34,816 nucleotides of DNA, from assembly GCF_000876205.1 (NCBI RefSeq), contig NZ_AWTT01000020.1:1-34816 (forward strand). The letters run 5' to 3'. The notes beneath the pieces were generated by a model. It was not told the DNA's origin, ran no database searches, and saw nothing but the letters and a program-made list of their open reading frames with translations. Positions 8,082 to 20,938 of the stretch are shown in pieces; within the stretch, counting starts at the first letter, position 1, and every line of letters starts with the position of its first letter. This stretch comes from Paucilactobacillus wasatchensis. GTDB lineage: Bacteria > Bacillota > Bacilli > Lactobacillales > Lactobacillaceae. The translations under genes and the position numbers were made by a program.

Positions 8082-9260
8082 TTAACGATAATATTGTGCT
8101 CGTTCACCCTGCCAGTTAACAATCAAAATAACCACAATCCCAACCAATACAATCGACACAGAACAGACAACAAATAGACTTTGATAGGATAATCCTTCAA
8201 TAATCATACCGCCAAATAGCGGACCAATTGCCTTACCAGCAGAAGAAAATGCGTTCATCATACCCTGATATTTTCCTTTAACATCCACCGGTGATAAATC
8301 ATTAATAATGGCTGGCATGGTTGGAAATGCAGTTGCCTCTCCAACCGTCAAAATGACCATGGCTAGTACAAACATGGCGTAATTGTGGGCAAACATTAAG
8401 ATTATAAACGAGCCAGCACAAAAAAAGATACCGACATATACTTGTAAATAGATATTTTTAACAAAGTGGGCCATCCAATTCATTAAAATTTGTAATAGCA
8501 CAATTAACCCCGCATTAATCGTCCACAAAAGACTGTACAGCTCCATCGGGATGCCCATGTCAGTAACATAGACGGACAAATTGCTAACCCATTGCTCATA
8601 CATTACCCAGATTATTCCCAGGGAAATAAAAAAGGTCCACATAATTGTTACATTAGGCCCGGTCAAACTAACTTTTGTCTTACTCCGCTGGTGCTTTTTT
8701 CTAATGGCGCTGGTATCGACGTGGTAAAACAAGAAGGCAACCACGAAATAAAATACATATAAAATAGTAGTCAGAGTAAACATTGGTGCCACACTACCAT
8801 GGTAAACAAACCCCACGACAGAGGTTCCTAAGACAATACCTAAATTAGCAGCAAAGTACAACATGTTAAAAATATAGCGACCATCACGACTACCAATTAA
8901 AGTACCCAGCGAATTAATCAGCGTCGTTAACCACCCATTGAAAAAACCAATAATCGAGAGAAAAATCGGATAAACTGGCCAATGGTTAATAAAAATTAAC
9001 ACAAACATTGCTACGGTATCAATAATCAGTCCACTCAAAATGAGTGTTCGTGGATTAAATCGGTCAAACAGCATACCACTGAGGTAGCTACCAACCACAT
9101 TGGTACCAGAATACAGTAATAGCACAAAACCAATGATAGTTAAGGACTGGTGTAATTCGTTGTGCAGATAAATAGTCGTTAAGGGCCAAATGAAGCTCGT
9201 ACCCACACTACTAAGAAATGAGCCGGTTACCAGCCAACGTAATTTAATTTCGTTTTTCAT
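8082..9260 (-). CDS. MFS transporter (12-TM, drug-efflux-like)
   Basis: A 392-residue major facilitator. Two bundles of six hydrophobic helices can be followed through the sequence, with a basic central loop (about 190-200, RKKHQRSKTK). The loop between helices 2 and 3 carries GMLFDRFNPRTLIL, the MFS motif A (GxLxDRxGxRxxL). Length and motif fit the drug:proton antiporter families, but the substrate is unknown. ATG 9260 is preceded by GGGGG. It heads a pair with a small zinc-ribbon gene. The dnaB terminator hairpin lies only 31 bp upstream, so the promoter must lie before that hairpin (candidate at 9328-9356) or the gene depends on readthrough. Confidence 0.85.
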   Translation of the reverse strand: MKNEIKLRWLVTGSFLSSVGTSFIWPLTTIYLHNELHQSLTIIGFVLLLYSGTNVVGSYLSGMLFDRFNPRTLILSGLIIDTVAMFVLIFINHWPVYPIFLSIIGFFNGWLTTLINSLGTLIGSRDGRYIFNMLYFAANLGIVLGTSVVGFVYHGSVAPMFTLTTILYVFYFVVAFLFYHVDTSAIRKKHQRSKTKVSLTGPNVTIMWTFFISLGIIWVMYEQWVSNLSVYVTDMGIPMELYSLLWTINAGLIVLLQILMNWMAHFVKNIYLQVYVGIFFCAGSFIILMFAHNYAMFVLAMVILTVGEATAFPTMPAIINDLSPVDVKGKYQGMMNAFSSAGKAIGPLFGGMIIEGLSYQSLFVVCSVSIVLVGIVVILIVNWQGERAQYYR

Positions 9261-9291
9261 CGGCTACCCCCAATTAAGCCGTCACTAAATG

Positions 9292-9325
9292 AAAAACTGG
9301 GTAAAAGTTAGATTTTTACCTCAGT
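9292..9325 (-). terminator. Terminator of the gdpP-rplI-dnaB operon
   Basis: On the minus strand ACTGAGGTAAAA pairs with TTTTACCCAGT (one bulged A), followed by TTTTT. It lies 82 bp after the dnaB stop and 31 bp before the MFS start. Confidence 0.72.
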
Positions 9326-9327
9326 CT

Positions 9328-9356
9328 TGTTTACAATTTCCATCTACTAATTTCAA
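9328..9356 (-). promoter_or_regulatory. Candidate promoter for the MFS gene
   Basis: TTGAAA and TAAACA are 17 bp apart on the minus strand. Its transcript would start inside or just before the dnaB terminator hairpin, which makes the arrangement odd. Weak match. Confidence 0.28.
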
Positions 9357-9406
9357 ACGCAAATTCCATGACCAAATCACCAAACGCCTTGTTATGCACT
9401 TTTGAT

Positions 9407-10792
9407 CTAATCATTTCCCGGAACATACGCAATCGAGGAAAATTTATTATATGATTTCACAAACAACAACTTTACGGTACCCCGTGGACCGCTCCGGTTC
9501 TTTTCAATAATGACTTCAACTTCACCAACGTTTTCATCATTATCTCGTGGATCTTCTTGACTGTCTTCATCATCATTATCGCGATCGTAGTAATCTTCGC
9601 GGTACAAAAAGCCAACAATATCTGCATCTTGTTCAATCGAACCAGATTCACGAATATCTGACAGTACTGGTCGTTTATCCTGGCGTTGCTCCACACCTCG
9701 AGATAGCTGTGATAACGCAATAACAGGTACATTTAATTCCTTAGCTAATTTTTTCAGTTGCCGTGAAATATCGGACACTTCTTGTTGCCGGTTCTCACGG
9801 TTAGTTCCTTCAATTAATTGCAAATAATCAATCACGATTAAGCCTAAATTACCCTGTTCTTTTGCTAACCGACGACATTTAGCTCTGATTTCAGCAATCT
9901 TGATTCCAGCAGTATCATCAATGTAGATACTGGTTTTAGACAGACTCCCCATTGCCACAACTAAATTACGCCATTCTTCCTCGCTTAATTGACCTGTTCG
10001 CAAATGGTTCGCATCAATGCTGCCCTCAGCACATAACATCCGGTTTACCAGCGATTGGGCACTCATTTCCAAACTGAAAATAGCAACTGTTTTATCAGTT
10101 TGCGTGCCAACATTTTGTGCAATATTAAGTGCAAATGCCGTCTTACCAACGGCTGGACGAGCTGCCAAAATAACTAATTCATCTTGATGCAACCCCGTCG
10201 TCATTTTATCTAATTGTGGGTAACCAGTCGATAATCCAGTGACTACTGAATCATTTTGCGATAATCGATCAATTTCCTCGAAGGCTTCTTTTAATACGTC
10301 TTTGATTTCTTTGAAACCGTCTTGATTTCTGGTTTCTGCAACACTTAAAATAGACCGCTCCGCCTCATCTAGTAAATCCGGAACTTCTTCCTCACCGGAA
10401 TAACTTTGCGTGACAATATTAGTCGCTGTTTGGATTAATTTACGTAAAACCGCTTTTTCTTGGACAATTTTGGCATAGTAAACAACATTAGCGGCCGTGG
10501 GTACTGCCTCAGCTAATTCAACGATGTAACTAAACCCACCGATGTCTTCAAGTTGGTTAGTTTTATCCAGTTGTTCGCGCATGGTCAGTGCATCAATTGG
10601 TTTATCTTGATCATTTAGATCAACCATTTTTTGAAAGATAATTTGATGGGCACGCCGATAAAAATCTTCAGGCGTGACATATTCCATGGCCTCCACCAAC
10701 GCATCCCCACTTAAAAATGCAGCTCCTAAAACTGCTTTTTCCGCTTCGATGTTTTGGGGTGGCGTTTGGTCACTTAAAACATCATTATTCAT
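9407..10792 (-). CDS. dnaB: Replicative DNA helicase DnaB (Bacillus DnaC)
   Basis: A 461-residue hexameric replicative helicase that unwinds DNA ahead of the fork. The N-terminal primase-interaction domain (about 12-115) begins PPQNIEAEKAVLG. A linker leads to the RecA-like ATPase with Walker A ARPAVGKT at 211-218, Walker B LIVIDYLQLI, and the ALSQLSRGVEQR and DIRESGSIEQDAD segments of the family. An acidic insert (DRDNDDEDSQEDPRDNDEN) lies near the C-terminus, in the position where DnaB proteins vary. ATG 10792 is preceded by AAAGGACG. It is the last gene of gdpP-rplI-dnaB, a conserved lactobacillar order, 20 bp after rplI. Confidence 0.97.
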   Translation of the reverse strand: MNNDVLSDQTPPQNIEAEKAVLGAAFLSGDALVEAMEYVTPEDFYRRAHQIIFQKMVDLNDQDKPIDALTMREQLDKTNQLEDIGGFSYIVELAEAVPTAANVVYYAKIVQEKAVLRKLIQTATNIVTQSYSGEEEVPDLLDEAERSILSVAETRNQDGFKEIKDVLKEAFEEIDRLSQNDSVVTGLSTGYPQLDKMTTGLHQDELVILAARPAVGKTAFALNIAQNVGTQTDKTVAIFSLEMSAQSLVNRMLCAEGSIDANHLRTGQLSEEEWRNLVVAMGSLSKTSIYIDDTAGIKIAEIRAKCRRLAKEQGNLGLIVIDYLQLIEGTNRENRQQEVSDISRQLKKLAKELNVPVIALSQLSRGVEQRQDKRPVLSDIRESGSIEQDADIVGFLYREDYYDRDNDDEDSQEDPRDNDENVGEVEVIIEKNRSGPRGTVKLLFVKSYNKFSSIAYVPGND

Positions 10793-10812
10793 GTTGGTTT
10801 CGTCCTTTGAAC

Positions 10813-11265
10813 TTATTTTTCAGCCACGTGTACTCGAATATTAGCGGTTACTTGTGGAAATAGCTTAACTGGCACGTTCGTATATCCTAACACACGAATT
10901 GGTTCAGCTAATTCAATTTTACGCTTATCAAGTTTAATCTGATATTGTTTGTCCAATGCTTGTGCAATCTGCTTACTTGGAATTGAACCAAACAAGCGGC
11001 CATCTGTGCCAGCTTTAGCAGTTAATTCAACCACTGTTTTATCAGCTTCTAAATGTGTTTTGACTGCTTGAGCTTCGGCTAATAGTTCCGCCTCTTTTTT
11101 CTCTTCAGCGCGCTGTTGTCCTTTCAGCGCGCTCATAGCAGAATTGGTGGCCGCCTTGGCTTTCCCTTTTTTGATTAAAAAGTTTTGCGCATAACCATCG
11201 GGAACCTCTTTAACCTCGCCACGCTTACCGCGGCCGTGCACATCTTCCAAGAAAATAACCTTCAT
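10813..11265 (-). CDS. rplI: 50S ribosomal protein L9
   Basis: A 150-residue large-subunit protein. The N-terminal 23S rRNA-binding domain has the signature [21 protein letters not shown], joined by a long charged helix (about 55-85) to the C-terminal domain with [15 protein letters not shown]. Length is normal. The start ATG overlaps the gdpP stop as ATGA, and GAGGAG lies 9-14 nt upstream, so it is translationally coupled to gdpP. L9 limits frameshifting and its gene sits between gdpP and dnaB in many lactobacilli. Confidence 0.97.
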   Translation of the reverse strand: MKVIFLEDVHGRGKRGEVKEVPDGYAQNFLIKKGKAKAATNSAMSALKGQQRAEEKKEAELLAEAQAVKTHLEADKTVVELTAKAGTDGRLFGSIPSKQIAQALDKQYQIKLDKRKIELAEPIRVLGYTNVPVKLFPQVTANIRVHVAEK

Positions 11266-13295
11266 TGGTAATCACTCCTCGTTTTGTTTTGTTTTGTTTC
11301 TTTCGTAGTGTCATTTTTTAATATTGCCACTAATTGCTCTTTGACTTCAGTTACAGTTTGGTCTTTAATCTGTGTGGCTGCATTCGATAAATGACCGCCC
11401 CCACCCAGTTGTTCCATGATCACTTGCACATTAAAATCACCAATTGAACGCGCTGAAATGCCGACCGTTAGATCATCACGAAGTGTAATGACAAACGAAG
11501 CGTCAACTCCGGCCATTTGGAGCAGCGAATCAGCTGTTTGGGCCGCTGTGACAGAATCATACACATGGTCATCTTCACCAGCACATAGGGCCATTTTATC
11601 ATCAATAAAGTCCACTGTGGTGATTAAATGGTTCCGTTCAAGATAACTGTCAACATTTTCCTTCATAAACTTCTGAATTAAAATGCCGTCAGCGCCAGCA
11701 GAACGAAGGTAACTAGCCGCATCAAATGTTCGGGTTCCTGCCCGCAACGTGAACGACTTTGTATCTACCTGAATTCCGGTTAACATAGCAGTTGCCTCAA
11801 TTTTATTAATTGGTTCACCTTCACGTGGTTGATACTCAAACATCTCCGTTATCAATTCGCACGTTGACGAAGCATATGGTTCAATATAAACCAAAATAGG
11901 GTTTTCAGGAAATTCCTCACCACGCCGGTGATGATCAATGATCATTACTCGATTTTGTAGTTTATCATACAACTGTGCCGACATCGAAATACTTGCTTTA
12001 GAATGGTCCACCATAACCAATAAACTCTTAGTAGTTGCCATTTCTTCAGCTTGTTGTGCCGTAATAATGTGGTCCTTAATATCTTGATAGCCCTCAATTT
12101 CTGTCAGTAACCGTTCGATATCTGAATGTAGATGGTTTTGATCCAGCACAATCCAACATTCTTGCCCGTTCATTTTGGCAATCCGCCGAATTCCCATACA
12201 AGCACCTAATGAATCCATATCTGGAATTCGATGTCCCTGCACAAATATTTGGTCAGACTCATTCATAAGTTCTTGTAACGCCTGGCTAATCATCCGCGCC
12301 CGCACTCGTGTCCGCTTTTCCATTGGGTTGGTTTTACCACCATAGAAACGGGCTTGCTGTCCATCAGCCTTAACCACGACCTGGTCACCACCACGACCTA
12401 GTGCCAAATCAAGATTACTTTGTGCTAGATCAGCTAAACTATTTAAATCAGCGTCCCCATAAGCCACCCCGACACTCAGAGTTACGGGAGAATTTTGCTT
12501 GGATGTATTTTCACGAATTACATCTAAAATACTAAACTTATCTTTTTCTATATTTTGAAGTGTAATTTGATGACCAAGGATCAAATAGTCATCATCAATC
12601 ACTTTCATAAATAGACCATATTTTTGCGCCCAAGCATCCAACTCAGACGTCACATAGTTATGCAGGTTAGAAACTTCTGAATCACTCATTCCCTGGGTAA
12701 TTTCAGCATAGTTATCTAGGTAAATATTTCCTAAAATGACCTTTTCATTTTGATAACGCTCATCGATTTTGGCATAGTGGGTCACGTCCATCAAATAAAC
12801 CACGTTAAAATCAGCTTGGACTAATAATGAAAACCGATGATCCTGCCACTCCACAGTTACTGGTTTTTCCTCTTCACGATTGTCCGCAATTAATTTAGCC
12901 AACTTGGTATCAACTTCACTGATTTTCTTTCCGACTACTTCGTCAGCAAAGTATGTGACCATATATGGATTAATCCATTCAATTTCTTGTTGTTCGTCAA
13001 ACACGATCATCCCAACTGGCATTTGAATCAGTGCTTCTTGTTCGCCGCTTTCAATCCGATATGACAAATCAGAAATATATTCATTTGTATCAGAAACAAT
13101 GCGGCGCAATAAATTCAAAACAAAATACAAGGCGACCGCCACTAACACTAACATAATGATCCCCAACACCCAGCTAGTCAAAAAAGAGAAAGCAATGCCG
13201 AGTGCAGAAACGACAAACATAAAAATCGACACCCACCGAATACTTGAGTTTCGTAAGAAAAACGGTAAATTTTCGCGATCAAAAAAACGACTCAT
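11262..13295 (-). CDS. gdpP: Cyclic-di-AMP phosphodiesterase GdpP
   Basis: A 677-residue membrane enzyme that hydrolyses c-di-AMP to pApA and so sets osmolyte, potassium and cell-wall state. Two membrane helices lie at about 21-40 and 45-63, then a PAS domain (about 85-170), a degenerate GGDEF domain (about 175-310, with RGGDQ where an active cyclase has GGDEF), and a DHH-DHHA1 phosphodiesterase. Catalytic residues seen: H355, D359, D361, D430 and D454-H455-H456, and GGGGH near the C-terminus. All expected metal ligands are present, so it should be active. ATG 13295 has GGGAGA upstream. First gene of gdpP-rplI-dnaB. Confidence 0.96.
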   Translation of the reverse strand: MSRFFDRENLPFFLRNSSIRWVSIFMFVVSALGIAFSFLTSWVLGIIMLVLVAVALYFVLNLLRRIVSDTNEYISDLSYRIESGEQEALIQMPVGMIVFDEQQEIEWINPYMVTYFADEVVGKKISEVDTKLAKLIADNREEEKPVTVEWQDHRFSLLVQADFNVVYLMDVTHYAKIDERYQNEKVILGNIYLDNYAEITQGMSDSEVSNLHNYVTSELDAWAQKYGLFMKVIDDDYLILGHQITLQNIEKDKFSILDVIRENTSKQNSPVTLSVGVAYGDADLNSLADLAQSNLDLALGRGGDQVVVKADGQQARFYGGKTNPMEKRTRVRARMISQALQELMNESDQIFVQGHRIPDMDSLGACMGIRRIAKMNGQECWIVLDQNHLHSDIERLLTEIEGYQDIKDHIITAQQAEEMATTKSLLVMVDHSKASISMSAQLYDKLQNRVMIIDHHRRGEEFPENPILVYIEPYASSTCELITEMFEYQPREGEPINKIEATAMLTGIQVDTKSFTLRAGTRTFDAASYLRSAGADGILIQKFMKENVDSYLERNHLITTVDFIDDKMALCAGEDDHVYDSVTAAQTADSLLQMAGVDASFVITLRDDLTVGISARSIGDFNVQVIMEQLGGGGHLSNAATQIKDQTVTEVKEQLVAILKNDTTKETKQNKTRSDYQ

Positions 13296-13340
13296 AAATA
13301 GTCTCCCATATCTGTGCCAGCATCCTAACTAAGTAGTTAC

Positions 13341-13349
13341 ATTTTATCA
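13341..13349 (-). promoter_or_regulatory. Extended -10 promoter of gdpP-rplI-dnaB
   Basis: TGATAAAAT on the minus strand is an extended -10 box, 46 bp before the gdpP start. The same TGTGATAAAAT string occurs before rpmH. No clear -35. Confidence 0.5.
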
Positions 13350-13403
13350 CATTCTATGAATGAATTTTGAAGCGACTGTAAATCAGCAACTGTTTTTTGA
13401 TCT

Positions 13404-13452
13404 AAAAAAATAAACACGATCCATACTCGTTTCCGAATAGAATGTGTTTATT
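13404..13452 (-). terminator. Terminator of rpsF-ssb-rpsR
   Basis: On the minus strand AATAAACAC pairs with GTGTTTATT across an inner imperfect stem (ATTCTATTCG with CGAGTATGGAT) and is followed by seven T residues, 19 bp after the rpsR stop. Confidence 0.85.
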
Positions 13453-13470
13453 GAACAAACTTGCCTTAAA

Positions 13471-13710
13471 TTAGTCTTCTGCAACGAATGGTAGCAGCCC
13501 CATAATTCGAGCACGTTTGATTGCAATTGTTAACCGACGTTGGTTTTTGGCACTTGTGCCACTAACACGACGTGGTAAGATCTTACCGCGTTCAGAAATG
13601 AAACGCTTGAGTAAGTCAGTATCTTTATAATCGATATATTCAATATGGTTTGCGGCAATAAAGTCGACTTTACGACGACGGCGTCCGCCGCCTCTTCTTT
13701 GTTGAGCCAT
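13471..13710 (-). CDS. rpsR: 30S ribosomal protein S18
   Basis: A 79-residue basic protein of normal length. The N-terminal arginine-rich tail ([10 protein letters not shown]) precedes the S18 core with [25 protein letters not shown] and [18 protein letters not shown]. It pairs with S6 on the 30S platform. GAGGAGGG precedes the ATG. It is the third gene of rpsF-ssb-rpsR, 25 bp after ssb, directly before the operon terminator. The sequence lacks the zinc-ligand cysteines found in some S18 proteins. Confidence 0.98.
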   Translation of the reverse strand: MAQQRRGGGRRRRKVDFIAANHIEYIDYKDTDLLKRFISERGKILPRRVSGTSAKNQRRLTIAIKRARIMGLLPFVAED

Positions 13711-13735
13711 TGAATTTCCCTCCTCTGGCAGTTAA

Positions 13736-14266
13736 TTAAAACGGTAGATCATCATCCGAGATATCAATTGGTTCGCCATTGTTAGCGAATGGATCGTTGG
13801 CGTTGCTCTTAACATTACCACTATCAGCATTGGCGTTGTTATTGGCATTACCGAATGGATTGTCATTTGCAGATGATGATTGAGGAGCATTGGCTGGTTG
13901 ATTATTGTCAAAGCTTGGTGCGCCATTATTATGGCTCTGACTTTGGGCCTTCGTTTCTAGCAATGAGAAGTTTTCGACAACTACCTCAGTGACATAGACA
14001 CGTTGACCCTGTTGATTTTCGTAATTCCTAGTTTGAATTCGACCATCAACCCCAACTAAAGAACCCTTATGAGTGAAGTTAGCAAAATTTTCAGCAGCTT
14101 TACGCCAAATAACGCAGCTCACGAAATCTGCTTCCCGCTCACCCTGTTGATTGGTAAACTGTCGATTAACAGCAACAGTAAATGTTGCTACGGCAGCTCC
14201 ACTAGTTGTGTATCGCAACTCAGGATCTCTAGTTAAGCGTCCAACAAGTATTGTACGATTAATCAT
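13736..14266 (-). CDS. ssb: Single-stranded DNA-binding protein SSB
   Basis: A 176-residue SSB. The OB-fold (about 1-108) begins [20 protein letters not shown] and includes [17 protein letters not shown] and [18 protein letters not shown] low-complexity N/Q/S-rich linker (about 112-165) leads to the acidic tail DISDDDLPF, which recruits replication and repair partners. It coats single-stranded DNA at forks and during recombination. It lies between rpsF and rpsR, the standard arrangement. Length is typical of SsbA, the chromosomal main form. Confidence 0.97.
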   Translation of the reverse strand: MINRTILVGRLTRDPELRYTTSGAAVATFTVAVNRQFTNQQGEREADFVSCVIWRKAAENFANFTHKGSLVGVDGRIQTRNYENQQGQRVYVTEVVVENFSLLETKAQSQSHNNGAPSFDNNQPANAPQSSSANDNPFGNANNNANADSGNVKSNANDPFANNGEPIDISDDDLPF

Positions 14267-14303
14267 AGACTAATACTCCTTTCTTAACTTCAAATTGATT
14301 AAA

Positions 14304-14600
14304 TTAAGCTTCACGCTTAACAATCATGTGACGCAAGATATCGTCACTAAACTTAGCTAAACGATCAAATTCGTTTAGCGCTACATCATCGTTTGCTGTG
14401 ATATTAACGATATGGTAAGTACCTTCATTGTAGTTACCAATTTCGTAGGCAAATCGACGAGTAGACCAGTCTTTTGAATCAACGATCGTAGCACCATTGT
14501 CTGTGACAATCTTGTCAAATCGTTCAACAAGTGCTGTTTTGGCAGCTTCATCAATGTCAGGACGAATGATGTACGTAATTTCATAACGTGTTGGTTCCAT
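14304..14600 (-). CDS. rpsF: 30S ribosomal protein S6
   Basis: A 98-residue protein of normal length with the S6 hallmarks [13 protein letters not shown], the [20 protein letters not shown] strand region and [10 protein letters not shown]. It forms a heterodimer with S18 on the small subunit. The ribosome site is AAGGAGGTG. First gene of rpsF-ssb-rpsR, read from a near-consensus promoter about 90 bp upstream through a leader containing a hairpin. In Bacillota and other phyla the S6:S18 complex can bind its own rpsF leader; no clear CCG-bulge motif could be identified here. Confidence 0.97.
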   Translation of the reverse strand: MEPTRYEITYIIRPDIDEAAKTALVERFDKIVTDNGATIVDSKDWSTRRFAYEIGNYNEGTYHIVNITANDDVALNEFDRLAKFSDDILRHMIVKREA

Positions 14601-14628
14601 GAACTGTTACACCTCCTTATGGACTTTG

Positions 14629-14651
14629 GCCCTTTTTCATTTAAAAAGAGC
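14629..14651 (-). promoter_or_regulatory. Hairpin in the rpsF leader
   Basis: On the minus strand GCTCTTTTT and AAAAAGGGC pair over nine positions (one U-G) around a 5-nt loop, about 15 nt before the ribosome site. It could be a protein-binding or stability element for the ribosomal operon. It has no following T-tract. Confidence 0.4.
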
Positions 14652-14690
14652 AAGGAGAGCAGACGTTTTCACGTGTACTCACAAGCAAAA

Positions 14691-14719
14691 ATTATAACAC
14701 GATAGTACTAATAAAACAA
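14691..14719 (-). promoter_or_regulatory. Promoter of rpsF-ssb-rpsR
   Basis: TTGTTT (14714-14719) and TATAAT (14691-14696) are exactly 17 bp apart on the minus strand; transcription would start near 14684. It begins just after the gyrA terminator. Confidence 0.85.
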
Positions 14720-14729
14720 GAACACAAAC

Positions 14730-14781
14730 AAAAAATCCTAAATTGCGATACATATATTACATACGCTCGCAAATAGGATTT
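14730..14781 (-). terminator. Terminator of the yaaA-recF-gyrB-gyrA operon
   Basis: AAATCCTATTTGCGA pairs with TCGCAATTTAGGATTT on the minus strand, followed by a T-run. It starts 9 bp after the gyrA stop. Confidence 0.87.
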
Positions 14782-14789
14782 ACATTTAT

Positions 14790-17321
14790 TTATTCATTTG
14801 TTTCTGGTGCATTTTGATCTGTTGAACTTTGCGTTGCAGAATCAACCGGAGCGACTGCAGTGGCAGTTTCTTCTTCAGTGTCATCTTCCTTAGCAACTTT
14901 AGTCATTGTTGCCACATGGGTATCATCATCCATTTTAATCAGATGAACCCCTAAAGTAGCACGTCCAGTTTCCGAAACATTTTCAATGCCAAAACGAATA
15001 ATCACACCTTTATCAGTTACCAGCATGATATCTTCAGCACCCGTCACAGTAGCTAATCCAACTAACGGTCCATTTTTCTCGGTAACATTAGCCGTCTTAA
15101 TTCCTTTACCGCCGCGACCCTTAATCGGGTAGGCGCTGGCCGGAGTTTGCTTACCAAATCCACGTTCACTAATTACAAACACATGACTGTCAGCACTTAA
15201 CAAATCAACCCCAATCACGTAGTCGTTATCACGTAGTCTAATTCCACGAACACCGCTAGCTGAACGCCCCATTGATCGAACATCAGAACCTCTAAAGCTA
15301 ACCGCGTAACCCAGATGCGTCCCAATAATCATATTTTGGGATTCCTCAATAATCGAAACACCCATCAACTGATCATTTTCTTTCAGCGTAATAGCTTTTA
15401 ACCCGTTGCTTCGAATATTTTCAAACGCTGCTACTGGAGTCCGTTTGACCGTTCCATGTAATGTCGTAAAGAACAAGTACTTGTCGTGATCATTTGTTTC
15501 ATGTGAAACGTTAATCACCGCAGAAATCTTCTCATCTGCATCAATGCCCAGCAAATTAATCACTGGAATTCCCTTAGCAGAACGCCCATATTCAGGTACT
15601 TCATAGCCCTTCATAGAATAAACTTTACCAGCATTGGTGAAAAACAGCATTCGATCATGCGTTGAAGTTGAAATTAATTGTTCGATGAAATCATCATCAT
15701 GAACACCCATTCCTTGAACGCCTCGACCACCACGGTGTTGTGCCTTAAATTCATCCACCGCTAACCGCTTGATATAACCATTGTGGGTTAAGGAAACAAT
15801 GACGTTTTCCTCTTCGATTAAATCTTCATCCTCGATGCTTGTAACATCGCCGACCTGTAATTCAGTCCGACGTTTGTCACCAAATTTAGATTGAATCTCC
15901 AATAACTCATCATAGATAATTTGATGGATCCGTTCAGTGTGCACCAAGATATCCTTAAAATCGGCAATTGATTCCATCAGTTTCTGGTACTCATCTTCAA
16001 TCTTTTCACGTTCCAACCCGGTTAAGCGAACTAGTCGCATATCCAAAATGGCCTGTGCTTGGCGATCGGATAAGCCATAACTCTCCATCAATTGGTTCTT
16101 GGCCACTTCACTTGTTTGTGAACTCCGAATGATATTGATGATAGCATCAATATGATCAAGCGCAATTCGTAATCCTTCTAGAATATGGGCTCGTGATTGA
16201 GCTTTTTTCAACTCAAATTCTGTCCGGCGACGAACAACTTCTTCTTGATGTTCAAGATAATATTCTAGAATTTGCTTTAAACTGAGGACTTTTGGCGTTC
16301 CCTTAACAATTGCCAGCATATTAAAGCTAAATGATGTTTGCAGCAAAGTCATTTTATATAAATTATTCAAAATAACTTCAGCACTGGCATCACGTCGTAC
16401 ATCAATGACAATTCTCATTCCTTCACGATCAGATTCATCATTAACATCGGTGATGCCTTCAATCCGCTTGTCACGAGCTAAATCTGCAATTCGCTCAATC
16501 AATTTGGCCTTGTTAACCATGTAAGGAATTTCAGTGGCTATAATTCGTTGCCGGCCGCTTTTTTGTTCCTCAATATCAACTTTGGCACGGACTGTAATTG
16601 TCCCGCGGCCAGTTTCATATGCTTTTCGAATGCCAGATTTACCCATGACAATCCCGCCCGTTGGAAAATCGGGACCTGGAACAGCTTCCATCAGGTCAGC
16701 AGTTGTTGCCTCGGGGTTATCCATCAAAATGTGAATAGCACTAATAACTTCAGCTAAATTATGAGTTGGAATATTAGTAGCCATTCCAACAGCAATCCCT
16801 GATGCACCATTCACCAACAAGTTCGGAAAGCGTGCTGGTAAGACGCTGGGTTCTTTTTCGGTGCCATCATAGTTTTCAGTGAAATCAACTGTATCTTTAT
16901 TGATATCACGTAACATTTCAACGGCAATTTTACTCATGCGCGCTTCGGTATACCGCATCGCAGCAGCTCCATCACCATCGACAGAACCAAAGTTACCATG
17001 TCCATCAACTAACATGTACCGGTAACTAAAATCCTGTGCCATGCGAACCATTGATTCGTAAATGGCAGAATCACCATGGGGATGAAACTTCCCCATGACA
17101 TCCCCAACAATTCTGGCTGATTTTTTATACGGCTTATCCGGTGTGACCCCTAATTCGCTCATTCCATATAAGATCCGACGATGAACGGGTTTCAATCCGT
17201 CACGAACGTCTGGTAATGCTCGTGAAACGATCACACTCATTGCGTAATCCAAAAATGAGGTCCGCATTTCACGAGATAAATTAACATCGGTTATCCGACT
17301 TGGTAAATTTTGGTCAGCCAC
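14790..17321 (-). CDS. gyrA: DNA gyrase subunit A
   Basis: An 843-residue breakage-reunion subunit of gyrase, which introduces negative supercoils with GyrB. The catalytic tyrosine is Y124 (MRYTEAR). The quinolone-determining segment reads GDSAIYE with S85 and E89, the unmutated residues. The C-terminal beta-pinwheel has the GyrA box QHRGGRG, distinguishing it from ParC. An acidic Thr/Glu-rich tail follows. The start is GTG at 17321, with GGGGG 8-12 nt upstream. It lies 28 bp after gyrB in one operon. A parS-like 14/16 match lies inside the gene at 15495-15510. Confidence 0.98.
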   Translation of the reverse strand: MADQNLPSRITDVNLSREMRTSFLDYAMSVIVSRALPDVRDGLKPVHRRILYGMSELGVTPDKPYKKSARIVGDVMGKFHPHGDSAIYESMVRMAQDFSYRYMLVDGHGNFGSVDGDGAAAMRYTEARMSKIAVEMLRDINKDTVDFTENYDGTEKEPSVLPARFPNLLVNGASGIAVGMATNIPTHNLAEVISAIHILMDNPEATTADLMEAVPGPDFPTGGIVMGKSGIRKAYETGRGTITVRAKVDIEEQKSGRQRIIATEIPYMVNKAKLIERIADLARDKRIEGITDVNDESDREGMRIVIDVRRDASAEVILNNLYKMTLLQTSFSFNMLAIVKGTPKVLSLKQILEYYLEHQEEVVRRRTEFELKKAQSRAHILEGLRIALDHIDAIINIIRSSQTSEVAKNQLMESYGLSDRQAQAILDMRLVRLTGLEREKIEDEYQKLMESIADFKDILVHTERIHQIIYDELLEIQSKFGDKRRTELQVGDVTSIEDEDLIEEENVIVSLTHNGYIKRLAVDEFKAQHRGGRGVQGMGVHDDDFIEQLISTSTHDRMLFFTNAGKVYSMKGYEVPEYGRSAKGIPVINLLGIDADEKISAVINVSHETNDHDKYLFFTTLHGTVKRTPVAAFENIRSNGLKAITLKENDQLMGVSIIEESQNMIIGTHLGYAVSFRGSDVRSMGRSASGVRGIRLRDNDYVIGVDLLSADSHVFVISERGFGKQTPASAYPIKGRGGKGIKTANVTEKNGPLVGLATVTGAEDIMLVTDKGVIIRFGIENVSETGRATLGVHLIKMDDDTHVATMTKVAKEDDTEEETATAVAPVDSATQSSTDQNAPETNE
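15495..15510. other. Weak parS-like site inside gyrA
   Basis: TGTTTCATGTGAAACG matches the parS consensus at 14 of 16 positions and is an almost perfect palindrome. It is within coding sequence (codons for V-S-H-E-T), as several Bacillus parS sites are. The central CACGTG is changed to CATGTG, which may reduce ParB binding. Confidence 0.38.
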
Positions 17322-17349
17322 AGTTTTTCCCCCTTTTTTATTTCATCGT

Positions 17350-20414
<3,065 letters not shown>

Positions 20415-20423
20415 TTCAGCGAC

Positions 20424-20648
20424 CTACTCGTTTTGGATGACAAAGGTACCAATATCTGCAATCTGAATTTGATCGCCCGCGTACAGTTTTTTGCCCCGCC
20501 GTTGATCGACTTGATCGTTGATTTTCACTTCGTTTTCACTTAAAAACCACTTAGCCGCTCCGCCAGATGGGATAATTGCCTCTTCTTTCAACAACTGACC
20601 AAGTGTAATAAATGGGCGATCTATTTGAATAATTTTTGGTTCCTGCAA
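20424..20648 (-). CDS. yaaA: S4-domain RNA-binding protein YaaA
   Basis: A 74-residue protein formed by one S4-like RNA-binding fold, with ITLGQLLKEEAIIPSGGAAKWFL and VKINDQVDQRRGKKLYAGDQI. It is the small conserved gene always found just before recF in Bacillus and lactobacilli; it is thought to bind RNA or the ribosome, but its role is not settled. The start is TTG at 20648 with AGGTGATGAG before it; the nearby ATG is out of frame. It is the first gene of yaaA-recF-gyrB-gyrA and sits about 35 bp after a consensus promoter. Confidence 0.9.
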   Translation of the reverse strand: MQEPKIIQIDRPFITLGQLLKEEAIIPSGGAAKWFLSENEVKINDQVDQRRGKKLYAGDQIQIADIGTFVIQNE

Positions 20649-20677
20649 CTCATCACCTACTTTATATTTACTTATCC

Positions 20678-20706
20678 ATTATACCGTTATAAATGACGAA
20701 AAACAA
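20678..20706 (-). promoter_or_regulatory. Promoter of yaaA-recF-gyrB-gyrA
   Basis: TTGTTT (20701-20706) and TATAAT (20678-20683), 17 bp apart on the minus strand. The transcript would start near 20671 and cover 5.9 kb to the gyrA terminator. Between this promoter and the dnaN terminator (20707-20848) I see only AT-rich sequence without a clear element. Confidence 0.85.
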
Positions 20707-20848
20707 ATAAATATCGCTTATTTTGACGCTTTTAGCTCATTAACGTTATTTAGCTATTTTTTACCAAAAGAGCGTAAAATCGCTGAAATTTAATTTTAAG
20801 CAAGTTAACATTAATTCACCCGGTTAAAAATCCTCGGGAAAAAGAAAT

Positions 20849-20878
20849 AAAAAAGAAGCCAATTTTAGGCTTCTTTTT
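20849..20878. terminator. Terminator of dnaA-dnaN
   Basis: AAAAGAAGCC and GGCTTCTTTT form a perfect 10-bp stem around a 7-nt loop, with T-tracts on both strands. It lies 60 bp after the dnaN stop. Confidence 0.85.
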
Positions 20879-20938
20879 AGATATATCTCCATATAAGTAA
20901 TTCGCAGCAAATGTACAAAAAACAGAGTCACCGCCGCA

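Noticed and set aside
7700-8119. 139-codon plus-strand frame over the zinc-ribbon gene
   Set aside because: The opposite frame has a ribosome site, CxxC motifs and a terminator; this one starts inside that terminator hairpin.
8060-8122. TTG start giving a 127-residue zinc-ribbon protein
   Set aside because: No ribosome site before it, and it would overlap the MFS gene by 41 bp; the ATG at 8059 is better.
14664-14679. CACGTG core in the rpsF leader as a third parS
   Set aside because: The flanking bases (TTTT...TACTC) match parS at too few positions.
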